A stretch of DNA of 6,994 nt from Bacteroidota bacterium (GTDB lineage Bacteria; Bacteroidota; Bacteroidia; Bacteroidales; 4484-276): contig JABMQA010000793.1 in assembly GCA_013203545.1 (NCBI GenBank), positions 1 through 6,994 on the forward strand, written 5' to 3'. The notes beneath the pieces were generated by a model. That model was not told the origin of the DNA and searched no databases. It was given only the letters and a program-made list of their open reading frames with translations. Position numbers and translations under genes: made by a program. Below are positions 1 through 6,972 of this stretch, piece by piece; the stretch's first letter is position 1, and the number at the start of each line of letters is the position of its first letter.

Positions 1-1
1 G

Positions 2-586
2 TTTTCAGCAGTTGGAAATGCAGGCGCTTACATGTATAATTTCTTTGTTGCCAACGAAAAACGAAGCAGGGGGTTTACATTTGAAATGCTTAAAAAGGAA
101 GACTATTTTAAGCTGAAGGATTATGATGAATTCTTTAGCCGATGGCAGGTGTCAATTGACAATCCGCTCCAGAAGGACCATGAATTTATGAAATGGCGTT
201 TGGGAGCCCCCGGCACCGAATACAGGATTGTAACTGCCCGTAAAAACACGAAGCTCGTTGGTGTTGCCGTTACCCGTAAATCGGTGATGGAAGGCATACC
301 TGTACTGGCCATTTTGGATATGATGGTTTTGCAGGGGAGCGAAAAATGCCTGGGTGGTATCAACAGGATGTTCAGAAAAGTCGCAAATTCCCATGGGGTT
401 GAAGCCATCGTGACCATGATGAGCAGGAAATGGGCCAAATTTTATGGCATGTTTCAGCTCGGATTTATCGCATCACCCTATATTTTTTCGCTGATCATTA
501 AAAAACTTAATCCTGATATCGACGATGAAATGCTATTTGATGATCGAAGGTGGCATTTGATGTGGGTAGATTCGGATGATCTTTAG
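2..586 (+). CDS. GNAT-like acyltransferase, C-terminal part (5' end outside window)
   Basis: The reading frame is open from the left edge, with no stop before the ATG at position 32, so this is most likely the C-terminal part of a longer protein rather than a 184-residue one. It resembles the GNAT-fold acyltransferases of about 350 residues found in exopolysaccharide clusters. Counting from the ATG at 32, the visible cues are an FMKWR motif (about 53-57, the 'FLxWR' element between the halves), a strand stretch around VGVAVTRK, an ILDMMV core strand (about 94-99), an LGFI segment near 143-146, and a WHLMWVDSDD tail typical of these proteins. The likely role is N- or O-acylation of a sugar or lipid-linked intermediate, but neither substrate nor donor can be read from the sequence. 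The deacetylase gene starts 12 nt downstream, which suggests co-transcription. Family assignment is from pattern memory; a FemAB-like relative is the main alternative. Confidence 0.7.
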   Translation, partial: FSAVGNAGAYMYNFFVANEKRSRGFTFEMLKKEDYFKLKDYDEFFSRWQVSIDNPLQKDHEFMKWRLGAPGTEYRIVTARKNTKLVGVAVTRKSVMEGIPVLAILDMMVLQGSEKCLGGINRMFRKVANSHGVEAIVTMMSRKWAKFYGMFQLGFIASPYIFSLIIKKLNPDIDDEMLFDDRRWHLMWVDSDDL

Positions 587-598
587 TTTGAATAATTC

Positions 599-1453
599 AT
601 GACACAAAAAACAGCAAACTTCATCACTTTCGACATCGAAGAATGGTATGCGGCCAATTATGGCACTGTTGACCTGTCGCAATTTTCAGATGAAAGCTCC
701 CATCTTGAAAAAAATGTGGACAAACTCCTGGACATATGCGATGAACATGATGTTAAATCTACCTGTTTTATTGTTGGGGATATTGCAGAAAACAAGCCTC
801 ATATTGTTAAAGCGATCCATCAGCGGGGTCACGAAATTGCTTCACACAGCTATGCACACGGGTTGATCTACGAGATGTCACCGGATGAATTTCGTAAGGA
901 TCTTGCCAAATCATGTAATATGCTTGAGCAAATCATTGGTGAAAAAGTAGTGGGTTTCAGGGCGCCGTCGTGGTCGGTCAGGGAGGATACATTGCCCTGG
1001 TTTTACCAGATACTGGAAGAGCAGGGATTGGTGTATTCATCTTCGGTTTTTCCTGGAAAGACCTATCTCTACGGAATTCCTGGATTTCCTCAGGAAATTC
1101 ACCGGCCGTTGGTGGATGGTCATCAATTTAACATCTGGGAAATACCACAGACACTGTTTTCATTTGCAGGAATACAGGTTGGTTTCAGTGGCGGATTCTA
1201 CCTCCGGTTTTTTCCATACTGGTTTGTGAAAAGGCAAATCAAAAGGAGTAACAATGCAGGAAAATCCGTTTTTATTTACCTGCATCCAAGGGAAATTGAC
1301 CCCGATTCACCAAAGCTTAAATTACCGCTGCTTGAAAAAATGATCCATTATTATGGTGTGAAAGGGTGTGAAAAAAAATTCAGAAGAATCCTTGGAAAAT
1401 TCGACAGTTCATTTGTTAGAATGAGCGATTTTATAAATAAATCAAAATTCTGA
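599..1453 (+). CDS. Polysaccharide deacetylase, NodB fold, XrtA/PEP-CTERM-associated type
   Basis: This 284-residue protein is a NodB-homology (carbohydrate esterase 4-like) deacetylase, predicted to remove N-acetyl or O-acetyl groups from a polysaccharide or its lipid-linked precursor using a divalent metal. Motif 1 is TFDIEEW (10-16), with D12 as the likely catalytic base. Motif 2 is SHSYAH (82-87), where H83 and H87 are the expected metal ligands. Motif 3 is FRAPSWS (120-126), followed by SSSVFP (147-152) and EIPQT (181-185). The C-terminal part has SGGFYLR (197-203) and YLHPREID (227-234), with H229 as the likely late catalytic histidine. The 'FDxEEW', 'RAPSWS' and 'LHPxEID' signatures and the length of about 280 match the deacetylases of exosortase-linked exopolysaccharide loci (DUF3473 tail). 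No signal peptide is seen, so it may act at the cytoplasmic face. It lies 12 nt after the acyltransferase and 3 nt before the glycosyltransferase. Family assignment is firm; the exosortase link is inference. Confidence 0.92.
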   Translation: MTQKTANFITFDIEEWYAANYGTVDLSQFSDESSHLEKNVDKLLDICDEHDVKSTCFIVGDIAENKPHIVKAIHQRGHEIASHSYAHGLIYEMSPDEFRKDLAKSCNMLEQIIGEKVVGFRAPSWSVREDTLPWFYQILEEQGLVYSSSVFPGKTYLYGIPGFPQEIHRPLVDGHQFNIWEIPQTLFSFAGIQVGFSGGFYLRFFPYWFVKRQIKRSNNAGKSVFIYLHPREIDPDSPKLKLPLLEKMIHYYGVKGCEKKFRRILGKFDSSFVRMSDFINKSKF

Positions 1454-1456
1454 AGT

Positions 1457-2908
1457 ATGATTATGAAAATTGTATGGTTTAAAAGATGGCACCATGAGTT
1501 GATTTTGATAGCGCTAATAATTGCGCTGATCTTCATTAAAATCCCACATCTTTCACTGCCATATTACGGCGATGAAGGATTTGCATTTGGTCCTGCAGTA
1601 CATTTGATGTACCAGAATGGCCCCACCCTCCTTCCCGGCGGCTTAGAACCGGACTATTCCTATGGTCATCCATTAATGCTTCATTTCCTCGTATCATCCT
1701 GGATGAAAATTTTTGGTGAAACCATTTTCGTGGCCAAGTCGTTTATCCTCATGGTTTCTATACTGCTTATGGTTAGTGTGTTCATAATTGGAAGTTCACT
1801 ATTCGATAAGGATACAGGATTGCTGGCTGTGACGCTGTTGTTTCTTCAACCCATATTCCTTGGACTATCATCTTTTGTACTTCCCGAAGTATTACTCTCA
1901 TTCTTCGGGATGTGGACGCTCTTCTTTTTCTTTAAGAAGAAATGGCTGCTTTATGCTATATCTGGCTCTTTACTGGTGTTAACCAAAGAATCAGGACTTT
2001 TTTTAATTTTTGCATTGTGTATCTGGCAACTGGTCGATATTTTTATCGAGAAAGAAGGAAGTTATTCTGGAAGAGGTCTTTTTTTTCATTATTTGCGCAT
2101 CCTGTTTCCTGCTGCTGTTTTTGGCCTGTTTCTCATCATACAGAAAATGACCTGGGGCTGGTTTTTCTTTCCGTTACGTTTGCATGAGATGCGGTCTAAT
2201 CCGACTGAAATATCATACATGCTATTTACCATCCGGAATATTATCTTTTTTATGGATGGAAGGGGATGGCTTACCATCGGATTACTGGCATCCCTGGTAG
2301 TTTACTACTTTTTCTCGAAGAATTTTTTCACGTTATTGCAATGGAAGTTTATTTGGGTTGCACCGATATTTATCGGTATTTTCTGGGCACTAGGTTCATT
2401 CAATATTGTGTCGAACCGCTACTTTTTCATTATAATAACGCTTTTTGTCTTTATCACAGCAACAGTTCTGGTTCAGGCTTTCCGACACAATAAATGGCTT
2501 CTCTTTCCGGCAGCATTCCTGATCATTTTCTCTCAATCCATTGATGCGTTTCATCACAACCGGAATGGTGACAGTTGCCTTGGTTTTGTTGACGCGGAAA
2601 CAGTACACCTCAATGCCGTCCATTATATGGAAGACAATATCCCACGGGATAAAAGACTTTTTACCCATTTTCTCATGATATACAACCTGAAGCATCCTGT
2701 AGCAGGCTATCTTAGCGAGGATAGGATATTTACCAATCTAACCATAGCTTTTAACGAGAATGTGGATTATGCGGTTATTTCGAGCGTAGAATTGTCCCCC
2801 GAACTCGACAGCCTCCGTCGCTATCCTCATCTTGAATTAATGAAAAGATTTGAAATTGGCAGGGCATGGACTGAGATTTACAGAAATAAATTAAAAACCA
2901 ATAAGTAG
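1457..2908 (+). CDS. GT39/ArnT-like integral membrane glycosyltransferase
   Basis: A 483-residue, Phe/Leu/Ile-rich membrane protein with about ten hydrophobic spans in residues 14-361 and a soluble C-terminal part (about 362-483). After the first span comes YYGDEG (36-41); the acidic pair D39-E40 sits where GT39/GT83 (PMT, ArnT) enzymes carry their catalytic acidic motif in the first extracytoplasmic loop. Other family cues are YGHPLM (69-74), LPEVLLSFF (142-150), LTKESGLFL (175-183) and SNRYFF (319-324). Such enzymes transfer a sugar from a polyprenyl-phosphate donor to lipid, protein or glycan on the periplasmic side. The acceptor here is unknown, but a surface polysaccharide is likely from the neighbours. 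Two starts are possible, ATG at 1457 and ATG at 1463; the first is used, 3 nt after the deacetylase stop, implying translational coupling. A run of eight T (2079-2086) lies inside the gene without breaking the frame. Confidence 0.85.
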   Translation: MIMKIVWFKRWHHELILIALIIALIFIKIPHLSLPYYGDEGFAFGPAVHLMYQNGPTLLPGGLEPDYSYGHPLMLHFLVSSWMKIFGETIFVAKSFILMVSILLMVSVFIIGSSLFDKDTGLLAVTLLFLQPIFLGLSSFVLPEVLLSFFGMWTLFFFFKKKWLLYAISGSLLVLTKESGLFLIFALCIWQLVDIFIEKEGSYSGRGLFFHYLRILFPAAVFGLFLIIQKMTWGWFFFPLRLHEMRSNPTEISYMLFTIRNIIFFMDGRGWLTIGLLASLVVYYFFSKNFFTLLQWKFIWVAPIFIGIFWALGSFNIVSNRYFFIIITLFVFITATVLVQAFRHNKWLLFPAAFLIIFSQSIDAFHHNRNGDSCLGFVDAETVHLNAVHYMEDNIPRDKRLFTHFLMIYNLKHPVAGYLSEDRIFTNLTIAFNENVDYAVISSVELSPELDSLRRYPHLELMKRFEIGRAWTEIYRNKLKTNK

Positions 2909-2970
2909 CTTTGAATAAAACAATATCCCTTCTTACAGGCTAAGCTAAAGCATATTCCAATTATTCATTC

Positions 2971-2978
2971 TATTTTTG
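2971..2978 (+). promoter_or_regulatory. Possible Bacteroidota -7 promoter element for the dehydratase gene
   Basis: The sequence TATTTTTG matches the TAnnTTTG consensus of the Bacteroidota primary sigma factor. It lies 19 nt before the ATG at 2998, in the 89-nt gap after the glycosyltransferase. I cannot find a convincing TTTG -33 element at the expected distance upstream, and T-rich octamers arise easily by chance. If real, the transcript would have a leader of only about 12-15 nt and the dehydratase could be expressed apart from the genes upstream. The rest of the gap (2909-2997) shows no clear terminator. Confidence 0.28.
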
Positions 2979-2997
2979 CTTGCAAATTGAACTCAAA

Positions 2998-4434
2998 ATG
3001 GAAACCAAACAAAAAAGCATTGCTTTCTTAAAATCGGCTCTAACGCTTGATAATCCTTTCATGCCATCCGAAAACTTTCTGGTCTGGATAAAGGAGTTGA
3101 ATAACAGGGTTCATGTGAATATCAGGCAAGTACCTTTTCGGGATCTACGAAAATGGCATTTTGACAAGAGGTGGGGGAGCCTGGTGCACGACTCCGGTAA
3201 GTTTTTTTCGATAGAAGGCATCCGTATCAAAACCAACTGGGGCAAGGTGCCCGAATGGGAGCAGCCAATCATCAACCAGCCGGAGGTGGGATTTCTGGGC
3301 ATCATCACCAAAAAATTCAATGGTATTCTCTATTTCCTGATGCAGGCCAAAATCGAACCCGGTAATTTAAATGTAGTGCAGCTTTCACCAACGCTACAGG
3401 CTACCCGCAGCAATTACACACAGGTGCATCAAGGTAAGAAACCGCTTTATCTCGAGTATTTCAATGGTGAAAAACCGGTGAGGATGTTGCTGGACCAATT
3501 GCAGTCGGAGCAGGGTGCGCGGTTTATGAAAAAGAGAAACCGGAATGTGATCGTTGAGCTTAAGGAGGACGAAGGGATTGAGGTGTATGATAACTTCTGC
3601 TGGCTGACACTCGGGCAGATCAAGTCGTTCCTCCAATACGACAATCTGGTTAATATGGATACCCGAACAGTTATCTCTGGGATTCCATTTGGGGAATATC
3701 CTTCCGATGTACTCGATTTTTATCAAACCCTGAAGTTTACCGGCGAAAACAAAATACACGAATCCGGCATGCTGTTGTCGATGCTCGAACGCGACAGGCA
3801 CCTGCATAGTGTGGATGAGATCATCTCGTGGATTACACACAAAAAATCATTTTATGATCTGGATGTGGAGCGTATTCCGCTAAATGAAGTAAAAGGCTGG
3901 ACTGTTGGAAATGACGAAATATTTCATGAGAATAAAAAATATTTTTCGGTGATCGGGGTAAATGTGGAAATCGGGAACCGCGAAGTGCAATCGTGGGATC
4001 AGCCCCTGATCAAGGCGGCACAGGAAGGGATCATCGCATTTATTGCCAAAAAAATTAATGGCATTTATCATTTTCTGGTGCAGGCTAAACTGGAAGCGGG
4101 AAATTTCGACATTATCGAACTGGCACCCACTGTTCAGTGCCTCACCGGTAATTACCGCAAGGGCTACAACGAATATGATGTGATGTATCTTGAAGAAGTG
4201 CTCACTGCCAGACCGGAGCAGATCTGGTATTCATCCTTTCAAAGCGAAGAGGGCGGACGCTTTTTCCAGGAACAAAATAAAAACATGATCATCGAAGCCG
4301 GTGCTGACTTCCCAGTGGAGGTACCTGACAACTATATGTGGATGACGCTGAACCAGCTCAAGGTCTTTATCAAGTATAACAACTACCTGAACATTGCCGC
4401 ACGGAGTTTGATTGCGGGGGTGAAGTTTGTTTAG
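2998..4434 (+). CDS. NDP-hexose 2,3-dehydratase (tandem two-domain)
   Basis: A 478-residue enzyme of the EvaA/TylX3/SpnO family. Known members act on dTDP-4-keto-6-deoxy-D-glucose, eliminating water across C2-C3 to give a 3,4-diketo-2,6-dideoxy sugar, the first committed step to 2,6-dideoxyhexoses. The protein is an internal duplication. The first copy has FFSIEG (69-74), WEQP (87-90), QAK (116-118), GN (122-123), LSPTLQ (129-134), QSEQGARF (169-176) and WLTLGQIK (202-209). The second has YFSVIGV (315-321), WDQP (333-336), QAK (362-364), GN (368-369), LAPTVQ (375-380), QSEEGGRFF (415-423) and WMTLNQLK (448-455). The spacing is the same in both, about 246 residues apart, and the length fits the family. 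I chose ATG 2998, in an A-rich context; an in-frame TTG at 2980 would add six residues and the frame opens after a stop at 2941. It is the last + strand gene. No 3-ketoreductase, which must act on its unstable product, is visible beside it. Confidence 0.93.
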   Translation: METKQKSIAFLKSALTLDNPFMPSENFLVWIKELNNRVHVNIRQVPFRDLRKWHFDKRWGSLVHDSGKFFSIEGIRIKTNWGKVPEWEQPIINQPEVGFLGIITKKFNGILYFLMQAKIEPGNLNVVQLSPTLQATRSNYTQVHQGKKPLYLEYFNGEKPVRMLLDQLQSEQGARFMKKRNRNVIVELKEDEGIEVYDNFCWLTLGQIKSFLQYDNLVNMDTRTVISGIPFGEYPSDVLDFYQTLKFTGENKIHESGMLLSMLERDRHLHSVDEIISWITHKKSFYDLDVERIPLNEVKGWTVGNDEIFHENKKYFSVIGVNVEIGNREVQSWDQPLIKAAQEGIIAFIAKKINGIYHFLVQAKLEAGNFDIIELAPTVQCLTGNYRKGYNEYDVMYLEEVLTARPEQIWYSSFQSEEGGRFFQEQNKNMIIEAGADFPVEVPDNYMWMTLNQLKVFIKYNNYLNIAARSLIAGVKFV

Positions 4435-4475
4435 GAAGCCAGGAAACGATATTTAAAGCCTGAAAGTCGTCCCAT
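4431..4475 (-). pseudogene. Remnant of a HicA toxin gene (first about 10 codons only)
   Basis: On the - strand an ATG (4475-4473) begins one nucleotide after the hicB stop and opens a 14-codon frame, MGRLSGFKYRFLAS, ending at TAA (4433-4431). The first ten residues, MGRLSGFKYR, closely resemble the N-terminus of one HicA group as I remember it (MGRLAGF-Y-E...), whose genes directly follow HicB genes of the type found here. After the arginine the resemblance stops, and the frame runs into the antisense of the dehydratase stop codon. An intact HicA of about 70-75 residues with its dsRBD-like fold and catalytic histidine (GSH motif) is absent. I infer a deletion or insertion breakpoint near 4443-4448. 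The alternative is a chance short frame; exact placement after hicB and the matching start argue against that. Similarity is from memory, not from a search. Confidence 0.58.
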
Positions 4476-4476
4476 C

Positions 4477-4707
4477 TCAAAAGCCGACTACCAATGGATA
4501 ATCAAAACTCTCACTAATTTCCGGAATGTCTTGAGTGTTTGAAATATCAAACTGGGCTTCAATAAGTTTTTTTGCCACATCCCTTGCAATTTCTAATGTT
4601 TCAGCGATTGTACGCCCTTGGGCAATGAGGCCTTGTATGCTGTCTGAAGTAGCCAGATAGTATCCTTCAGGTAATTTCTCAATGTGGATATTAATTAATC
4701 TTTCCAC
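4477..4707 (-). CDS. hicB: HicB-like antitoxin, apparently orphaned
   Basis: A 76-residue protein of the small HicB (UPF0150-like) antitoxin group, which neutralises the HicA mRNA-interferase by direct binding in the cytoplasm. The N-terminal half, INIHIEKLPEGYYLATSD (about 5-22), gives the beta-strand pair; then come the GLIAQGRTIAETLEIARDVA stretch (26-45), with its turn and long helix, and a tail ending YPLVVGF that similar antitoxins share. It looks complete. There is no C-terminal HTH or ribbon-helix-helix DNA-binding domain, as expected for this short form. The start is GTG (4707-4705); no in-frame ATG gives a better beginning. It lies 90 nt downstream of the kinase stop and converges with the dehydratase gene. 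Its toxin partner survives only as the ten-codon remnant next door, so it may now be non-functional, may act against HicA encoded elsewhere, or may be decaying. Confidence 0.82.
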   Translation of the reverse strand: MERLINIHIEKLPEGYYLATSDSIQGLIAQGRTIAETLEIARDVAKKLIEAQFDISNTQDIPEISESFDYPLVVGF

Positions 4708-4728
4708 AACTTGACGGATATACCTGGC

Positions 4729-4753
4729 ATGATTAAATGATGTTGAGAATCAT
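4729..4753. repeat. Inverted repeat upstream of hicB
   Basis: ATGATT (4729-4734) and AATCAT (4748-4753) form a perfect 6-bp inverted repeat around a 13-nt spacer, 22 nt upstream of the hicB start. It could be part of a hicBA operator or promoter region. The antitoxin here lacks a visible DNA-binding domain, so autoregulation is doubtful, and six AT-rich base pairs can occur by chance. Next to it, CCC-TTCA-GGG (4761-4770) is a tiny hairpin with no T-tract, so neither is called a terminator for the kinase gene. Confidence 0.3.
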
Positions 4754-4797
4754 ATGTCACCCCTTCAGGGTTTTGTGAACGTTACGGATTGTTTTTG

Positions 4798-6972
4798 CTA
4801 TAGTCCCTCAAAAGGCATGGTAAATCTAACCCTTGTTCCTGCCGCCGTTCCATCCGGATTATACAAATCTTCAATCTCCATCGCAAACTTTTGCCGGTAA
4901 CGTTTGCTGAGAATGGCAAGCCGTTCTTTGGTGATAGACAATGCCAGCGACTGCGACTTCTTCTTGGAGTGGAATTTCCCCGATGCCTCACGGCCGACAC
5001 CATCGTCCTCCACTAAAAGTAAAAGATAGTGATTCTCTTTAATAAAATCTATTTTGACCAGGCCTTTTTCAGGTTTGTGACGGATGCCGTGTTCGATGGC
5101 ATTTTCGATAAAGGGCTGTGCCAGCATGGGCGGAATTTTCATATTGGCAGGTTCGATGGCATGGTCAATGGTGATTTTGTAATCAAATTTATTTTCAAAC
5201 CTGAGGGCCTGCAACTCAAGATATACCTTGAGAAGTTGTATTTCCTTTTCAAAAAGGATAAACTCCACCCTTGAATTTTCGAGGGTCATGCGCACCAGTT
5301 CGGCAAATTTGGCTAAAAAATCACCGGCTTCTACGGGTTCTTTTTCATAAATATAGCTTTGTATGGCGATGAGCGCATTGAAAATAAAATGGGGGTTCAT
5401 TTGAGATCGCAATAACCTGTTCTCAAGTTCAACGGCTTTTTGTCCGGCTTTTAATCTTGATGTGGTCAGGAAAAAATATCCAACTACCAACGATAGCAGG
5501 AAAATAAATGCGATGGCAATAATAAACCGGTTGCGGCGGCTGATGGAGAGTTCCTGAACTTTGTTCTGTTCGGTGAGCAGGGTTATATTTTGCTCCTTTT
5601 TCTCGGTTTCGTATTTTACCTCCATTTCGGTGATGGCGCGGTACTGGTTGGCTTTAAAAAGGCTGTCCTTCATGCCCGAATAAAGTATGTAATATTCCAG
5701 TGCCTTTTGTGTATTTTTCAACTCATTCCAAACCTTATAAAGATGGTCGTAGGCATATAGCCTGAGTTTGGGTGCATTTGTTTCGATGGCAACTTCAAGG
5801 CTTTTTTGTGTGAACTCAAGCGCTTTGCCATATTCTTTTTTAACCAGGTAAGCCTGGCCTGTTTTCCCATAAAGTTCGGCGATGTTTATTTTATCGTTTT
5901 CCTTTAAAGATACCTCCAATGCTTTGTTAAAATAGATCAGGGCGGTGTCTGGCTTTTGTTCCATCAGATAGGTAATTCCGATTGATTTGTAGCAATCGTC
6001 AAAGCTATGGAGGTATCCGAGTGAATCATATAATCCCACCGATTGCTTGTAGAATTTCCGGGCAAGCTCATAATCCCCCATTTCGGCATACACATTTCCC
6101 ATGGCCAGTTTCACATTCGACTCCCTGAGTCGGTCACCGGTTTCGATGGCCATTTGCAGGGTTTTTCTGAAGTACTCCAACGCTTTCTTATAGTCTTCCT
6201 GCTCAAAGTACATGTCGCCGATGCTGTGGTAGCATGCCCCTACACGGCGGGTTTGGCCAAGTTGTTCGAAAGTTTTAAGGGCTTTCATGTAGTAACTCTG
6301 CGCAATGGTAAGGAATCCTTTGACTTTGTAAATATTTCCTATATTGGTATTACAAATGGCCACCCAATCAGGTTCGTCCATGGTTAATGCCATCGCAAGT
6401 GCTTTTTGCTGGTATTCAAGTGCTTCATCAAATTTCCCCTGGTTTTTATACACAATACCGATCTCGCCATAACATTCGGAGAGATGTGATTCATCATTCA
6501 GCTCATTTGCAACCTCTGCCGCATTAAAATAATATTCAAGGGCTTTGTCGTAATCACTTCTGTAAAAATACTCGATACCCAGCTCAATCAGGGCCCTCAG
6601 GTTGAGCTGTTTGAAATGGATGAGTTCACCCTGATTTATTTCCTTTTCTTTGTTCAGTCGGTCAAGGTTTTTGATAATCGTTGCGAGAGCACTGTTATAA
6701 TAATGCAAAAGCGAATCGGATGGACCATCGAAAAACTGGTTGCCGAGATGGAAGAGGGTTTTGACACGGCAGGTGTCGTGTGTACAGGAATTGAAAGCTT
6801 GAAGAAGACTGTCAGATTTTGAGGTAGGTTGACAAAATGATTTAGTGCTTGAAAACATTAATAAATGAAAGAGCAGATAAAAAGCTATGAATTGAGTTGG
6901 GAAAGATTTTAAGATAAATTTGCCAGAGCATGTTTTTTTTTGGTTAATGATAATGGTCGAAAAACAAGTCAA
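4798..6972 (-). CDS. TPR-containing LytS/YehU-type sensor histidine kinase
   Basis: A 724-residue membrane kinase as numbered from the TTG at 6972. Order: signal peptide (about 18-48, basic then FIAFYLLFHLLMF, cleavage likely near FCQ); eight TPRs of 40-residue period (about 127-440) predicted to lie in the periplasm; a Glu/Lys-rich coiled coil (about 445-480); one membrane span (483-502); a His_kinase domain with MNPHFIFNA (525-533), H528 being the phosphorylated histidine; then an HATPase_c domain with IPPMLAQPFIENAIEHG (613-629, N624 in the N box), DDGVGR (656-661, G1 box) and GTRVRF (712-717). This is the family that normally signals to LytTR-type response regulators; none is visible nearby. 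The start is unresolved: the first in-frame ATG (6858, residue 39) would destroy the signal peptide, and the frame remains open to the right edge of the window. The ligand is unknown; TPRs suggest a protein partner. Confidence 0.9.
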   Translation of the reverse strand: MTCFSTIIINQKKTCSGKFILKSFPTQFIAFYLLFHLLMFSSTKSFCQPTSKSDSLLQAFNSCTHDTCRVKTLFHLGNQFFDGPSDSLLHYYNSALATIIKNLDRLNKEKEINQGELIHFKQLNLRALIELGIEYFYRSDYDKALEYYFNAAEVANELNDESHLSECYGEIGIVYKNQGKFDEALEYQQKALAMALTMDEPDWVAICNTNIGNIYKVKGFLTIAQSYYMKALKTFEQLGQTRRVGACYHSIGDMYFEQEDYKKALEYFRKTLQMAIETGDRLRESNVKLAMGNVYAEMGDYELARKFYKQSVGLYDSLGYLHSFDDCYKSIGITYLMEQKPDTALIYFNKALEVSLKENDKINIAELYGKTGQAYLVKKEYGKALEFTQKSLEVAIETNAPKLRLYAYDHLYKVWNELKNTQKALEYYILYSGMKDSLFKANQYRAITEMEVKYETEKKEQNITLLTEQNKVQELSISRRNRFIIAIAFIFLLSLVVGYFFLTTSRLKAGQKAVELENRLLRSQMNPHFIFNALIAIQSYIYEKEPVEAGDFLAKFAELVRMTLENSRVEFILFEKEIQLLKVYLELQALRFENKFDYKITIDHAIEPANMKIPPMLAQPFIENAIEHGIRHKPEKGLVKIDFIKENHYLLLLVEDDGVGREASGKFHSKKKSQSLALSITKERLAILSKRYRQKFAMEIEDLYNPDGTAAGTRVRFTMPFEGL
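5653..6594 (-). repeat. Array of eight TPR-coding units, 120-bp period
   Basis: Within the kinase gene, residues 127-440 form eight consecutive units starting near residues 127, 167, 207, 247, 287, 327, 367 and 407. Each has the TPR pattern of a small-residue helix A (for example IGDMYFEQEDYKKALEYF) and a helix B ending in a turn around 'ETGD' or 'LKEND'. The 40-residue step is longer than the classical 34 and matches the Rap/kinesin-light-chain style of TPR. The first and last units are the most degenerate. At DNA level the units have diverged, so slippage or recombination between them is not expected to be frequent. Confidence 0.82.

Noticed and set aside
121..438. 105-codon open frame on the - strand
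   Set aside because: It is antisense to the acyltransferase gene and has no family resemblance.
2079..2086. T8 tract in the glycosyltransferase gene and A8 tract at 1371-1378 in the deacetylase gene as phase-variation switches
   Set aside because: Both frames are intact, the tracts encode ordinary residues, and runs of eight are common in sequence of this composition. There is no direct sign of switching.
2909..2951. GCTTT/AAAGC pairing after the glycosyltransferase as a terminator
   Set aside because: Only five base pairs with a loop of more than 30 nt and no following T-run.
2980..2997. TTG at 2980 as start of the dehydratase
   Set aside because: An ATG six codons later has a better A-rich leader and the extra residues match nothing known in the family.
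3394..3840. 148-codon open frame on the - strand
   Set aside because: It lies wholly inside the dehydratase gene, whose motifs are unmistakable; its own translation shows no recognisable domain.
4435..4489. Terminator between the convergent genes (AGTCG 4465-4469 / CGACT 4485-4489)
   Set aside because: A five-base stem with a 15-nt loop and no T-tract is too weak, and it overlaps the hicB 3' end.
6043..6387. 114-codon + strand frame inside the kinase gene
   Set aside because: It is antisense to the TPR array; the repeated look of the peptide comes from the TPR codons read backwards.
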